Assembly (NCBI RefSeq): GCF_031143425.1
Contig: NC_090445.1
Span: 817,424,317 to 817,488,316 of the forward strand
Direction: 5' to 3'
Length of the DNA stretch: 64,000 nucleotides
Source: Pleurodeles waltl
Taxonomy: Eukaryota; Chordata; Amphibia; Caudata; Salamandridae
Below are positions 1 through 12,409 of this stretch, one piece after another; the first letter of the stretch is position 1; each line of letters starts with the position of its first letter. The notes beneath the pieces were generated by a model. That model worked only from the letters and a program-made list of their open reading frames with translations. It was not told the origin of the DNA and ran no database searches. The translations under genes were made by a program, and so were the position numbers.

Positions 1-2435
1 AGTGAACGCATCCACTGGACGCCTCGTGGAAAAGCGCCTCATGCTAACCCTGGAGGCGCTTTTACACGAAAGGACGATGCGAATTCTTTTCACGTGTGGT
101 GTGGGCCAGACAGGCTTCAGGGGGCGTTAAACAGATTTCATTACCAACGGTCCACGGGCTCTCATTGTGCAGTACTGGGGCGGCTGCATCAATTATCCAG
201 ATGTTTTTCTGCCTAATGAACAGCTAAGTGAAAAACAATTTGGAACTGTGAAATGTGTTTTAATTCCCCCATTCTTCCCTATCCTAGTTTTTGGACGAAA
301 ACGGAAAACTGAACTGTTGTCTTTAGTTCATAAACTCCGTTTTCATGTATTTACAATTGTGTGCAGCATACAAGGCAGACGGGTGGGAGGGACAAAACCA
401 ACAGGTCTTACTCGCATTTTAAATTATAATCCATACGGATTAGTTTTATTAAAGTTTACTGGTGCTGTGCGATTGAGAGCGCAATATGGCCGGTATGAGT
501 TTTAAAATAAATGTATGTGCGGAGGCGAAAGTACATGTGCGTGCGAGGGCCAGGTTTTGTGTGCGTGGCTATGACCGAGGAGCCGCACGTAAAGTCTTTT
601 GTGCGCGTGCGTCATTTTGGGGTTGGTAGCTTCTGGGCAGCGGCTGCACGCACTGCTGCAGCGGTCCTTTTACAGGTGTCTAAGTCCAGCCTTCCCGATA
701 CGACTTTCTCTGCTGTGGAGCGGTCAGGGGCAGCAGATTGTCCAGCACGGGGACGAGAGCAGGAGACTCACAAGCACATACGGCGCCCATCGGCCATATC
801 CCAGGGCTCGGGCGAGGACGGGGCAGTCAGGAGGGTGACCCACGTCCCGGATTTGCCGGGACAGTCACGGGTTTCAGCAGCTGTCCTGGCAGATTTGAGC
901 AGATTCGGCTCATCCTCCCGGTTTTGCGAGAGGCTCGACTGAAAACCGTGGGAGGCACGTTTTTATATGCTCCAGAGCAAGACTTGTTCGCAGCTGTTCA
1001 CTGGAGCAATTTAATTAACAGGTGTGATAGCGGGTCTAATAAATTGCACTTTATTTCCTCAGAGGCTCGTCTGTTTTTCTAGGTTTATGCTCGCTGTCAT
1101 ATTGTGCTGCTTGGCCTATGAAACATGGTAATCCATTTTCTATTTTAGTGAAACGTCCTGTTTTTTGGTTTTTCATATCTGGTCGCCCTGTGCAGGCAGA
1201 GCCAAGAAAAAAGTGGGGCAGTGATCAATGTGGTAACGCAAAAAGACGAGTCTGCCATGAAAAATATGAGGACCCCCTCGAGTCTTCCATATCTCAAAGG
1301 TATCCATTGGCCTTGGCCTGAATGGAGACCCCCCTGAAGTCTGGTCCCCCCCTTTTCCGCAGGGGATACAAGGGCCTGAAATACTTCCCCCAAAGTGATG
1401 AGATGAAGGAGGTGGCAGTGTTGAGAAGGACAAAAACAGAGGAACAAGAGGCCAGAGTGGAGAGCGGGGAGAGACAGAGTTCATGGCTGAAGGGGACGAC
1501 TGCCCTGAAGGTGGAGTAGTTAAGGGCAGTGGAGAGGAAGTATCCAGGCGGGAGACAGCAGGAGCAGGGAAAGGTTGGTACAGAGGAGAAGACATTTTTT
1601 CCCACCCTGTCTATGGATTCCAGAGACAGGACACTACAGTTTCCAAGGGTAGGTGACTCTGGGAGGTCAAGAGAACTGGTTACTGTGCAGGCCACAGGTC
1701 TGTGTCACTTGGTTATCTACTGCTGATGATTTGAGGTGGAGCCAGCGTCGCACATGGATTCTGGAAGTCTGTTGGCAGGTGAATAAGATCTCAGAAGAGG
1801 GGAGGGGTTGCGGTCATAGTAGTTCTCCCCCTTTCATACTCACTGCCATGTCGAAGCAGCGAGTAGTTGCTGGGGTAGCAAACATGGTTCTGGGGTTATA
1901 GTGGCCAGTGCTTAATTTGAGCCGGTGGTTGTGTGAGGTGGCCACCGCAACTTATTATTCCTCATCAAATATTAACCACGAGCAAGAGAGAAACAAACAC
2001 ACAAACAGAAAAGGAAGAAGAAGAAAAAAAACTGGCACAAGTGGAGAAAGAAGTGACTGGCAAGAGTGGGGTAAAGGGGCAGGAGCGTCTATCAGTGGAT
2101 TAAAGAGGCCTGATGTGAATTCAACATGACGCAACCTTGGTATTCAGCGCACTGATTTTAAATAACACTGCTGGAGGAGAGGATTGGGAACCAGCACACA
2201 TTCTTTAAAAAAATTAAACACTGACATTAGGTGCTATTCAGCACATGGGTATGTAAGGTAATGTCAGGCTGTCTTGTGCATTTTTTGGCTCACCAGGTGA
2301 TAGCACTGAATGGGAGGAACTGGGAAGCCTGTTAGCTTGGTCTCCAGGCATCCATGGCCTTTGCAAGGCAGAATTTTTATAACTAGGATTTCAAGGGCAG
2401 ATGGTGCCAGAGTGAGAAAGTTGTGGCATTAGTTG
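1..2435. other. Intron sequence, nothing recognised
   Basis: Only scattered short open frames are present, on both strands, with no family motif. 480-960 is richer in CpG and GC than its surroundings but shows no island-like promoter element or exon that I can defend. Confidence 0.6.
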
Positions 2436-2439
2436 TGAA

Positions 2440-2635
2440 AATAGTACTGGAGATGGTGATGATGATGATAATTGTGGTGGTGGTTGTGATAGCAGCAGTG
2501 TTGATAGTGATGGTAATAATGATAGTGACGGTCATGGTAATACTAATTATGGTGGTGGTGATATCAGTGGTGGTGGGACAACAGTGGTAGCAGAGGCGGT
2601 GGTAGAGATATTTGTGATACTGGTGGAGACTCATA
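2440..2635 (+). repeat. Imperfect GGT/GAT trinucleotide repeat, left part
   Basis: This is a run of gatggtgatgatgatgat and ggtggtggt type triplets with many substitutions. The same texture resumes at 3139-3262 after a LINE fragment, so the two look like halves of one interrupted microsatellite. Confidence 0.85.
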
Positions 2636-3118
2636 CACGACCTCCCCAGAAAGACCCACAGCAATACTCATACTCAGTCTCTCCAGAAGGACCCACATCA
2701 CACCCCATCTCAAGAAACTACACTGGCTCCCAATTCAGAAGGGATGTCAGTTCAAGATGCTGACCGACACCTGCAAGGCCCTGCACAATGAAAGATCAGC
2801 ATTCATCAACAAATGCCTGACCGTTCACCAACTGTTCAGACACCTCCAATCAGCTTCCCTCTCCCTCGTAGACACCCCGCGGATGAGTTGAGACAACAGC
2901 GGAGAACGCTCCTTCTTGCATCTGCCAGCCAAGGCTTAGAACACCCTCCCCCTGCACCTCAGGACCAGACCCTTACTCCAGCGAATCAGATGATAACTAA
3001 AGACACGGATATTCAAATGATTATACCGCCAGGCAGCAGCATAGAGCTCTAGCGCATCAAGACCCTCACAGGTGATTTGCTGCACTCTATAAATGTTTGA
3101 TTGATGTCTGATTGATAG
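2636..3118 (+). mobile_element. LINE 3' end (CR1/L2 type), truncated
   Basis: The plus strand translates around 2695-2800 to TPHLKKLHWLPIQKGCQFKM, then LTDTCKALHN. This is the typical C-terminal end of CR1/L2 reverse transcriptase ORFs. A second conserved tract, RSFLHLPAK, lies near 2905. Stops follow, then a short 3' untranslated tail containing ctctataaatgtttgattgat, a tail common in amphibian CR1/L2-like LINEs. Endonuclease and most of the reverse transcriptase are missing, as expected for 5' truncation during target-primed insertion. The borders are approximate. Confidence 0.75.
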
Positions 3119-3138
3119 TGGCACAACTTGTGTTGGCA

Positions 3139-3262
3139 ATGAAGTCTATAATAATGGCGGTGGTCATGATGGTAGTTGTGGCAATGGTGGTGGTGAAAGT
3201 GACAATGGTGGTGAAGTTGTAAATATGGTTGGAGATGGTGTTAGTAGTGGTGGTAGTGGCCT
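3139..3262 (+). repeat. Imperfect GGT/GAT trinucleotide repeat, right part
   Basis: Degenerate ggtggt/gatggt triplets continue here, matching the texture left of the LINE fragment. Confidence 0.8.
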
Positions 3263-4432
3263 TACCCCTACCCAGCAATTATAGGAGAAATGTGAAACTG
3301 AGGCAGAAAGGACAGTGAATCACTTAATTTTACCCACTCCTAACCGGGCAGCAGTTCTAATCTGTGATCATGGCATAAGGTCAAGGGACCACATGTTCCC
3401 AAGAGAGTGGGGGCTTGTCCTTGGGGACCTATATACCTGTGTTGGGTAAAGGGACTCTGAGTCTCCATAACACTCACTTTTTTACCATCAGTAAAAAAAA
3501 TTCTGATGGATGATAACCTCTTGCATACTCTGTAATACAGCTGCTTCTGAGGTGCCAGATTGGATCTGGAAATGTTAAACCGTAATACAGAATCACCAGT
3601 GCCAGGTGGTGCCGATTATTGCAAGGGAGTGAGTGTTCCCAATTTCAGGAAGTTCATGTGGTGAGATTTCATGTGAGAAGACCAAAGAGCAATTGATGTG
3701 ACATCCTATAGTTGAGTTCCTCAGCACCAGAGTGAACAAATTGTTACTGCTATCAGTAGTGGGTCTGCAAGGCTCTCACACCAGAAACTTAATGGAGATG
3801 CCCACCATTGCAGGGAGTGGAAGAGAGCTTGTTAAGGCCGGATAAACTCTTAATTGCACCCTAGGATCGAGTCCACCCACTTTAGTCAAAGAGACTAGTG
3901 GAGCAATCTCATTCATCATCACATCATCATGCTCGTGGGACAGAAAGAAGGAAAGAAGATCAGTTCAAGAATTAGAAGGATCAAACTAGCTGTTGAGAAT
4001 TTTCAGAACAATTCAACACCATTGTGTTAATTTTCTCCAACCTCTATTGAGGAGAATGTCTCTTAACTGGTCGGTTTCCAAGTTCATGCCTATAAAATGT
4101 CTCTTGTGTAAGAACAAAATAGGCACTTTATTCATAGAGGAAAAATACGTGATTCAAACAAAGTGATCGTAATGGACAAGTTTGCCTTGATAACATCAGG
4201 GATGATGGTTTGAGTACCTGGTCACTCAAATAGGGAGTATTGCAAACTGGAAGTGCTGATTGCTCACTACAAATCATACATATCTCCTGTGTTCCAAGGC
4301 AATGACAAATGAGGAAATAGGTGTCGTTTAGGTATAGTGAGAACATCAACCTTACTTAATCACAGTTCTGAATAGCACAGTAGTGCCATCATCATCAATA
4401 TTTCTGTTTTTAAATGTTTCAGAATTAGACAT
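3263..4432. other. Intron sequence, nothing recognised
   Basis: This is AT-leaning unique-looking sequence with no sustained open frame, splice-bounded exon or repeat family that I recognise. Confidence 0.6.
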
Positions 4433-4435
4433 TAT

Positions 4436-5064
4436 GGTGGTCATTCCGACCTAGGCGGGCGGCGGTTGCCGCCCGCCCGTCGGAAGCCGCCTGAATACCG
4501 CCCCGCGGTCAATAGACCGCGAGGGGTATTCTGACTGTCCCGCTGGGCCGGCCGGCGATCTAATTCAGATCGCCCGCCGGCCCAGCGGGAAAGCGCCTTC
4601 CACAAGGAAGCCGGCTCGGAATCGAGCCGGCGGAGTGGAAGGCGTGCGACGGGTGCAGCAGCACCCGTCGCGCTTTTCAGTGTCTGCATCGCAGACACTG
4701 AAAAGCCTAGTTGGGCCCTGTTAGGGGGCTCCTGCAGTGCCCATGCCCTGGGCATGGGCACTGCAGGGGCCCCCAGGGGCCCCAAGACGCCCGTTCCCGC
4801 CGGCCAGGTTCTGGCGGTAAGAACCGCCAGAGCCAGGCCGGCGGGAAGGGGGTCGGAATCCCCATGGCGGCGCAGCATGCTGCGCCGCCATGGAGGATTC
4901 CCCAGGGCAGCGGGAAACTGGCGGGAGACCGCCAGTTTTCCCTGTCTGACCGCGGCGTTAGCGCCGCGGTCAGAATGCCCTTAGGGGCACCGCCGGCCTG
5001 TCGGCGGTGCTCCCACGCCCGTTGGCCCTGGCGGATTGTATCCGCCAGGGTCAGAATGAGGGCC
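4436..5064. mobile_element. GC-rich MITE built of 13 successive hairpins
   Basis: The 629-bp element is flanked by TAT on both sides (4433-4435, 5065-5067). It has 16-bp imperfect terminal inverted repeats: GGTGGTCATTCCGACC at the left, and GGCCCTCATTCTGACC read inward from the right. Between them lie perfect or near-perfect palindromes one after another, each of different sequence: 4454-4477, 4495-4529, 4538-4590, 4594-4644, 4646-4671, 4673-4705, 4724-4773, 4795-4846, 4855-4901, 4913-4941, 4945-4974, 4987-5010 and 5026-5050. It is far more GC-rich than its flanks. The 3-bp target duplication suggests the PIF/Harbinger group, but no transposase is present to prove it. Open frames across it are by-products of composition. 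Confidence 0.85.
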
Positions 5065-5067
5065 TAT

Positions 5068-6340
5068 ATTTTCTTTTCTTATAAGTAATATCTGGATTAG
5101 CACCCAGCAGAAACAAATTCCCTTTTGATGTTGGTACAGAAACATGATATTTCATTTATCAACGTGCCTGTGTGAGGGGAGGGGTGGGTGTGGGAACACG
5201 GGTAGGCAATCTGTTGCACCTCCTGCTCTGTAGCTGTCTCGTTCCACGTCTTAGGAAATGCTGACTACCATTGCTGGACACAAGTCCCATGGCCAAGTAC
5301 TTCAGAGACTCTGAGAAGTTTGAATATAGTTGTTTGTAGTAGGAAGAGGATTGTGTGTGCTTACATATATATGCAACTCTGTCTCTGTACAATAAATATT
5401 TGTATTGGCAATTTGTTGTTGCTTTCTTTTCAGTATCACAGGTTGCTGACTATAACTTCAGGAGGATTTTAACTTGGATGAGAGTCCCAGGACTCCAGTA
5501 GTTGCCCGCCTCTGCTTCAGTTTCTTTAGGGAGGTGGCCACATTTTCTCAAAAAACTTTTCAAGGGGAACCTTTCATCTTCCTTAAGAGTACATATGTGA
5601 AATAATAGCTTCTGACTCAGGAAAAATATTGGACAGATCTGGTCATGGTTACCAGGTCACTCCAGGTCAAAAATGGTGTAGTTCCCCTGCCCAGGGTTTT
5701 TGTTTAAAAACTGATTGCATTCTAGAATTGGTAGTTCTGCTTCACTCAAACTGATCAAATTGAACAGACATCTACAAAACAATGATTTGTAAAAGAAAAA
5801 GTAAGGACTAGACCACTGTGCCACTGATGACGGATTCATCTGGTAAGTACAGATCTGGAAGAATCAGGAACTTAGCCTGGCTGTCCAATCATGTTACTCA
5901 TACTAACCAGATGGTCTCTATCGTTAGAACACATTGCTCAGTTTATGGATAAGCTCATAACAAAAAACAACTATGGTAACATGTCTAAGTAGTTTATATA
6001 ACAGAGCTTTACCTCTATGGGCCACTAAATTCTGTTGACCGCTACATCAATCATGGTTCCCAAGCATGCCTCTTTAAAAAATATCAGAGTCTATGAATAA
6101 TCCAAACCTTATGGAGATGAAAGGTTTTCCACCTATGAAGGGTAGCAGGAATTCTTGAAGGTAGGGGCATCCTGTTACGAGTCTCAACCATCTAAAAGCC
6201 CGCAGAAACGTTGTTTTTCTTTCTTTCCCAGAGACAGCTTCATTGTGGGAAGTTTCAGCACTTTTAATTCCATAATAAAGCACGAGGATATCATACTTTG
6301 CATGTAGGTGCATGCTAACTTTTTAAAGTTTTCAATAAAT
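5068..6340. other. Intron sequence, nothing recognised
   Basis: No conserved frame, repeat terminus or RNA gene was recognised. Confidence 0.6.
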
Positions 6341-6579
6341 CATAGAGGTGTGCTTGGAATCCTATCGGGGGAATTTATCTGATTCCCTGGTGAACACCCA
6401 GGCCGCATCGAATCCATCGTTTTCCACCCACCATGCACCTCAGTTAGGACCCAGCCATATGCAAATCAGCTTTGACCATGCTTCAGTGCGAACCGGCAGC
6501 CGGAACTGCCAGGCCAGGTCCTCCCTGAACCAGAAAACAAATAACCCAGGATCAGTTGCTCTTACAACACTCTGTACTC

Positions 6580-8880
6580 TCATGCATGCTCTTGCTGCAC
6601 AACCATGTCCCAAGATCTACTGTTCCTCAAAGAAATGTGGCTGAACCCAACATCTGAACCAGACCTGCCATCCCCAGGACAAGACTGACAGCACAAGCCC
6701 AGAGGTGGGGTCACCATCGCATTCAAGAACGCCATCAGCTGCACCACCGCCATGGATGCACCCTCTAGCTACATGGAACATCACATTTTCAAGCAAAAAA
6801 TCATAGGCAACTTCACCCTAGGTGGAACCCTAATATACAGACTACCAGGACGCTACACCAACTTCACTAGCGACTTTACGGACTTTGTTGCACTTCTCAT
6901 CCTTGACTCCAGCATCTTTATCGTCCTTAAAGACCTGAACTTTCACCTGGAAGACTGCACCGACCCAAACTCGACTGCACTTTTAGAAAACTTCAGAAAT
7001 CTCGGCCTAGCTCAACCCATTGCAGAAACCCACTCATGCTGCTGACATCTTCAGGACCTGGTTTTCACCTCCTTCAACAACAACACAGACCATCACAGGT
7101 CACCTGGTGAGACCACACCCTTCTCAGATTCACCATTCATAGCCAAAACCATCAAAGACTTATCACAAGCAGCCCACAAGGGCTGGAAAAACATCCCAGA
7201 AGGGGACTGGATGACTGCTCTCACTGCACACAGACCTAAACACACCAGGCGCCTGCTGGAAACCAACAAAAATGTCAACAGTTGGATCACAGCATGACAC
7301 CCTGGCTTCCCTCAAGTGCAACAAAATGGGCAGAGTCCGACCATAAGCATGCTGGTACAGAGAAGAACTCAGGCTAACAAAACATCATTGCAAGCAACTG
7401 CAGCATAAATGGAGAATGAGCTAAGAAACAGCAGACAAGAACACCTTCAAACCTGCGCTGAGACGCTACCAACAACAGATCCATAACACCAGCATAGAGC
7501 ACTCGCTAACCGCATCAATGCCAGCAACAGCAGTAGCAAAGAAATCTCCATCATTGTGAAAGTTTTCAGAACTCCAGCAGCCTCCTCCAAGAGCATCACC
7601 ACCTCGCAAGACCTCTGCAACAAACTCTCAGAATTGTTCTGCAACAATATCATATCCATCTACAGCAGTTATGACCCTCAGCCTGACCCTGTCGCCCTCA
7701 CAACTCCACTTCCCATCTCAACTAACAAGGAGACCTCCTGACATATAATCACCATGGACGAGACCGCCATTACCATGAGATTGATTCATAAGTCCCATAA
7801 GACCCCTTCTTCCACCATGCCTTTACCAAGGGACTCCAACCCATCAGCAAAGCTTTTACACCCCTATGTAATGCCCCCAATCTTCAGCAAATTGCTGGAT
7901 GCTTCAAAACACACCACTGCTATCCCACTTCTCAGGAAATGCTTAGCGTACCGGTTCACACACTAAATATATCCTGATCTCCCTTCTTCTGTACCCAGCC
8001 AAAGTCTTAGAAAAACACATCAGAAGATGCCTCACCGACCACCTCAGCAATCAATCCCTTGACACCATTCAGTCCAGCTTCAGACCCAGCTACAGTACAG
8101 AAACATCACTCGCTGCCACCACAGATGATCTGCATTATCATGAACACAGGAGACATGGTGGCCTCATCCTCCTAGATCTCTCCACAGCATTTGACACCAT
8201 CTCCCACTGCATCCTCATTCACTGTGTACATGAGATTGACATCCAAGGACTTGCTCCCTATGGGATCTTCCTCTTCATGAGGGGCAGACACAAGAGTTCA
8301 GCCTGAGCTCATTCTCATTGTAAGCCCGCAAACCTATCCATGGAGTGCTATTAGCCTTACCCTTCAGTGCAACCCACTGGTCAATTTCATCCACACACAC
8401 ACATCAACATCCTCTCCGATGATATGCAACTTATATGCTCCCTCTCTGATAGCAATGGTGGCTGGCCAACCTTGGTCCTTCTCTCCCTGACAGAAAACAG
8501 AACATGACCACAGAGGTTAACTTTGTCACATCATCCTGCTTCCATAATCTGAAGATGCTGAGGAAAATCTTCAAATAGCTGCCTAGCAAAACCCAAAAGA
8601 CAGATGTCTCCAGTTAGCTGGACTAAGCTAAAACCATCTTTGCTGGAAACATCAAACAACTCACCAGAAGATTACAGACCCTCCAGAACTCGGTAACCAG
8701 ACTCACCCTCTACCTTTCACATAGGTCCCACATCACACCTCACAGAGCTCCGCTGACTCCTGGTACACAAATGCGCACAGTTCAAATTCCTAATTCACAC
8801 ATTCAAAGAACTGCACACATGTGCCTGCCTAACTGAACAGTTGCACCTCCTTCCACAAACCCACTAAACACCTCTGCTCT
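6580..8880 (+). mobile_element. CR1/L2-type LINE, endonuclease and reverse transcriptase remnants
   Basis: This is a decayed non-LTR retrotransposon in sense on the plus strand. Endonuclease traces are EMWLNPTSEPDLPSPG (about 6620), PRGGVTIAFKNAI (6700), LNFHLEDCTDPNSTALLENF (6940) and a degraded LVFTSFNN tract after a stop near 7045. Reverse transcriptase traces are LLYPAKVLEKHIRRCLTDHL (7990), QSSFRPSYSTETSLAATTDD (8070) and LILLDLSTAFDTISHCILI (8165), which holds the first catalytic Asp (LDLSTAFD). The later part, including the expected second Asp pair, is too degraded to read. Frameshifts and stops are frequent and no full ORF survives. The 5' end is uncertain and may begin near 6350. Confidence 0.8.
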
Positions 8881-8978
8881 GCTGGTTTATGCACCTGACC
8901 AATGTTATAGCTACTATCCAAGTTGGTTTTCATTAAAAAAGGTCTCAGTTAACAGGATTCCATTGACTCAAAGGCTTA

Positions 8979-9754
8979 TGGCCTCATTTGGAACTCGGCG
9001 GACAGATTACTCCATCACAACTGTGACAGATATCCCGTCTACCGAAATCTAAATCCCATTAGCACACTGGAATGTTGGGAGCTCTGTTGTAAACTATGGA
9101 GTGCTCTGAGCTTCTAATGGCCAGAAGAATCCCAGAGCAACAACATTTCAAGGTTGTCGTTCATAGCTGTTGCTGTGGCCAAAGGCCTCACAGAGCCAGA
9201 GGGAATTCCAATACCCCGGACTCCGTGAGGCCTTTGATTTATTAGAACATTCTGCCCTCTAGGGGGGAGTGTTCTAATAGCCTTTTAGAACATTGCAATG
9301 CTGGGGGCTCCATTGAAAACAATGGAGTGCTGCGGGCTTTTACTGGCCGGTAAAAGCCCGCAGCGCCAACATTCCAATGTTCGCTTTGTTCACAGCAACA
9401 GCTGTGAACAAAGCCTCACGGAGCCCGAGGGGAGTTTAATCCCCTCGGGCTCCGTGATTTTTTTTTTTTTAATAGAACATTCTGCCCTGAGTGGCAGAAT
9501 GTTCTAATAGCCTTAGAACCAGCCGTAGCGGGCTCTACTGGCTATTAAAGTCCCTCTCCCTTGTAGCTCTCCGCAGCTGGGCTATACTGGTATTAAAGTC
9601 CTGCTCCCTTGATAAAGGCCCTTGCACGCTGGAGAGGACCTTTAATGGCCGGTGAGCTATAAGGCTATGTTATTTTCTATTTAGATTTAGATGGACAAGA
9701 TAGCCATAACTGTTGAAGCAGAGTAACCCATCCAGTGAGTTCTAAATCAGGCCC
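8979..9754. mobile_element. MITE with hairpins, TTA target duplication
   Basis: The 776-bp element has TTA at both sides (8976-8978, 9755-9757). Its imperfect terminal inverted repeats are TGGCCTCATTTGGAACT at the left and GGGCCTGATTTAGAACT read inward from the right. Internal palindromes include gctccattg..caatggagtgc (9309), gcgggctttta..taaaagcccgc (9330), gctttgttcacag..ctgtgaacaaagc (9381), tcacggagcccgagggg..cccctcgggctccgtga (9416) and tagaacattctgcc..ggcagaatgttcta (9472). The left half (9060-9280) repeats the same motifs in degraded form, suggesting an internal duplication. Harbinger-type assignment rests only on the TTA duplication and termini. Confidence 0.8.
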
Positions 9755-9757
9755 TTA

Positions 9758-10796
9758 AGTTTTTTAGCCTGTCCTATTGATGGCACAAGATAGACTAAAA
9801 GCATGGCACATGGATAATGTTCGCTACCATGTTGGCCAAGATGACTGGGACCTGGGAAAGAAGACCAACTATTCAGTAAGAATAACATCAGGAGGTAAAA
9901 TAGTCTTGTTGTTTTTCCATGCAGAGAAATCAGAGTACACAGGAACAAGCCTGTAACATCCTTGATATGCCTCATTCTTCTTGGCACAGACAAACAGATG
10001 GACTACGGTACAACTACCAAAAGGCGGAGAGGGCCTGTCGCCTGCAGCCATCCACCAGGTACATAAAAACGTCTCTCTTCCTCCCTGATTCGGTCTCTCC
10101 CTTTTGATGAATCCTTTCTTCTCTCGGTCCACAGCACAGTGACTTGCAGTCAAAACCAAAAGGAAGGACGGAAGACCCAAAAGAAGATAAAAGAACCATT
10201 GGCAAATCACTTATTCACTACAGACTCTTTCAAATTGTGGAAGCCATTAGTAATAAATAAAAGCTCTGCAACGGCAAAGTCTCCCCATCATGCACAAGGA
10301 ACCCCTAATCCTTCGCACAGACTTTACCATCACCAGTGGGGTTGCACATGTCAGCAAAATGCCTGCTTTTATGGTATGTTCTTAGTTTTGTTGAGATGTA
10401 AAGGTCAGAATGGATACTATCGGATGTCACTCGTAATCAGTGCTCCACATAAAATTAGCTCATGGAAAGATACCAATAAAATAAAAAGAAAACAAATTAA
10501 AAAGAAAAAAGAAAAGAAAATAAAACTATAAAATGAAACATAACCAACACATTTGAAAGCTACTTTTACAAAAAATAGAGAAAATATCCAATGTATATTC
10601 AAATATCAAGCATCCAATGCAGAACATTATTTTAAGTGACTAATGCCCAGAATCTGCATGCAACTCGTGTTTAATTTACATTTTAACCGGCCTTCCGCTT
10701 TCAATAGCAAGGGTGCATGCAGCCGAGTTGTCACGACAGGACTTTGGAAATATGCGCGTTAAGAGCTCTCTAGAACAGCACAGCAGAGAATGTTAC
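9758..10796. other. Intron sequence beside the exon, nothing recognised
   Basis: A minus-strand open frame at 9869-10210 shows no family motif and no splice support. I read it as chance or an unknown old repeat. Confidence 0.5.
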
Positions 10797-10908
10797 CTCC
10801 AGCTTTCTCCACCTGTGCACGTTCATGGGGTTCTCCATCTCCTCCTCCAGCGCCCGGCACCGGGTCCTCTCCTTCAACAACTCTCGCTGCATGTGGTAAA
10901 CCTCGCGC
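10797..10908 (-). CDS. CFAP58: CFAP58 internal exon (third of three)
   Basis: This 112-bp exon supplies one base that completes the split Arg codon and then 37 codons: REVYHMQRELLKERTRCRAL, EEEMENPMNVHRWRKLE. The NPMNVHRWRKLE stretch, preceded by an ERTRCRALEEE coiled coil, is diagnostic of CFAP58 and sits about 160 residues before the family's C-terminus. The acceptor is cccattttaag before GCGCGAGG; the donor is CTGGAG before GTAACA. It ends in phase 0. It lies 36.6 kb from the previous exon. No following exon was recognised between 1 and 10796, so that stretch is read as the next intron. The exon and its flanks are richer in CpG than the surrounding intron. Confidence 0.95.
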
Positions 10909-10910
10909 CT

Positions 10911-12401
10911 TAAAATGGGAAGACAACGCGATATTTAAATCTGGGCCCCCATCCGCCTCAGTCAGCATGCGTTTTTCATCTCTCACGCAGCATATACATA
11001 CATATTGATGAGAAGAAAGCGCCTGCCAACGACCAATTTTCAAAAATATCTATGAGGAATTTTAGAAACACTTCCACAGCGTAAGAAGGAACGACCTATC
11101 CACGAAGACAATGCCAATAGTTTTAAATAATGTATATAGGATTGTATAATTAAGTGTCTAGAAGCATTCTCGCTTCATACCAACATGTCCTTGGTTTATG
11201 GCACTGTGCCCAGATATCTTTCTCAAATATGCCCCCAAGAGCCCTAGGATGTGTTGGCCGAAGGTTGCGGAATTTGCTCCTAAACGTTGAGAAAGAAGCG
11301 AGATGGTTCTGAGGAAATTGCCAGGTTGAGGCTTTGAAGCCCAGTGGAGCGCACTCGCTCTTTCATTCTTCCTAAGTTGATAAACTATGTACCTTTAAAC
11401 TGGGTAGCAGTAACACTTGCTATTTACAGCACAGAACAACATCAACATCCGAGGTCTGTGGGACATATAGAAATACAATCGTACGCCACCTAGACATATT
11501 CTTATTTGGTGACCGCATTTTTCACATGCCCAGCTGCCGCTGGGTGAAAGAAACACCCTATTGTGTGTACTGGAGCACACAATGTGTAACACAGCCCACC
11601 TGTTTTTGCGTTTTAGTACATGTCAACAGACTTTTAAAAAAAGTTGCAACGGTCAGCAGCTCATAAATGCCCATTGACAACTGTGCTGCATACGCCCTTC
11701 CTTTTTCTCATGAAGGGCGAACAAAAGGTAAAACGACTAAAAGGAAACTAAAACATTCGGATGGTATGTAGTAACTAGCTACAACAGGACAAATCAATAG
11801 GAAACAGCTATTGAAGAAGGTAAACAACATGAGTTTGAATTGTAAATACCATCCGTTTGATTGGCCCATACATTAAATTTGGTGCAGTAATGTGTGCAAC
11901 TAGGGGTTCCATATATCACCATATACATTAACTATCACGTTGAGAAACTTAATTTTCATTTAACAGCTCCGCTTATCCAAGTAACTGCAATATTTACTTC
12001 GTTTCACCCATTTCAACTAACACTGTAAAACTACGGTTTGCAAAAAGAAAGTCTGGATCCACGTTGTGCAGTGCACTAGAAGAGATTTGCCAATCGAAAA
12101 AACGAAGGAATTACATAATGACGAAGTTGGGTATGCATGCAGATACCAAAGAGACCAAGGATGGAATGAGCATGGACAGTTCATTGCCTTGTTACAGACA
12201 AGGGTTTACTGCAAAGAACAAAAGGGGTGTTATGGTCATTGAAAGTGAAGTCTGCCATCTCTCAGAAGCGATTTTTATAAAAAAGAGGCCAAGGTCTGAA
12301 ACGGCCTCAACAGGGATCTACTTTCTTTTCCAATACTGCGGGACCAGGCTGCCTGAGTCTTCCCAGCACCATTTAAATATTCATTTGTCTACACAACTGT
12401 G
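10911..12401. other. Intron sequence, nothing recognised
   Basis: No repeat terminus or conserved frame was seen. An 8-bp hAT duplication begins at 12402. Confidence 0.55.
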
Positions 12402-12409
12402 GATTGATC

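Noticed and set aside
4454..5050. CRISPR-like or bacterial REP-like array of palindromes
   Set aside because: The units differ in sequence, there are no spacers, and the window is vertebrate nuclear DNA with spliced exons.
4441..5088. Long GC-rich frames on both strands
   Set aside because: They are produced by the palindromic MITE; the two strands give mirror frames.
9869..10210. Minus-strand frame of 113 codons near the third exon
   Set aside because: It has no motif, no splice-site support and does not match the next part of CFAP58.
1..10796. Search for the next CFAP58 exon (residues after HRWRKLE)
   Set aside because: No minus-strand tract resembling the following coiled-coil part was found, so I assign no exon here.
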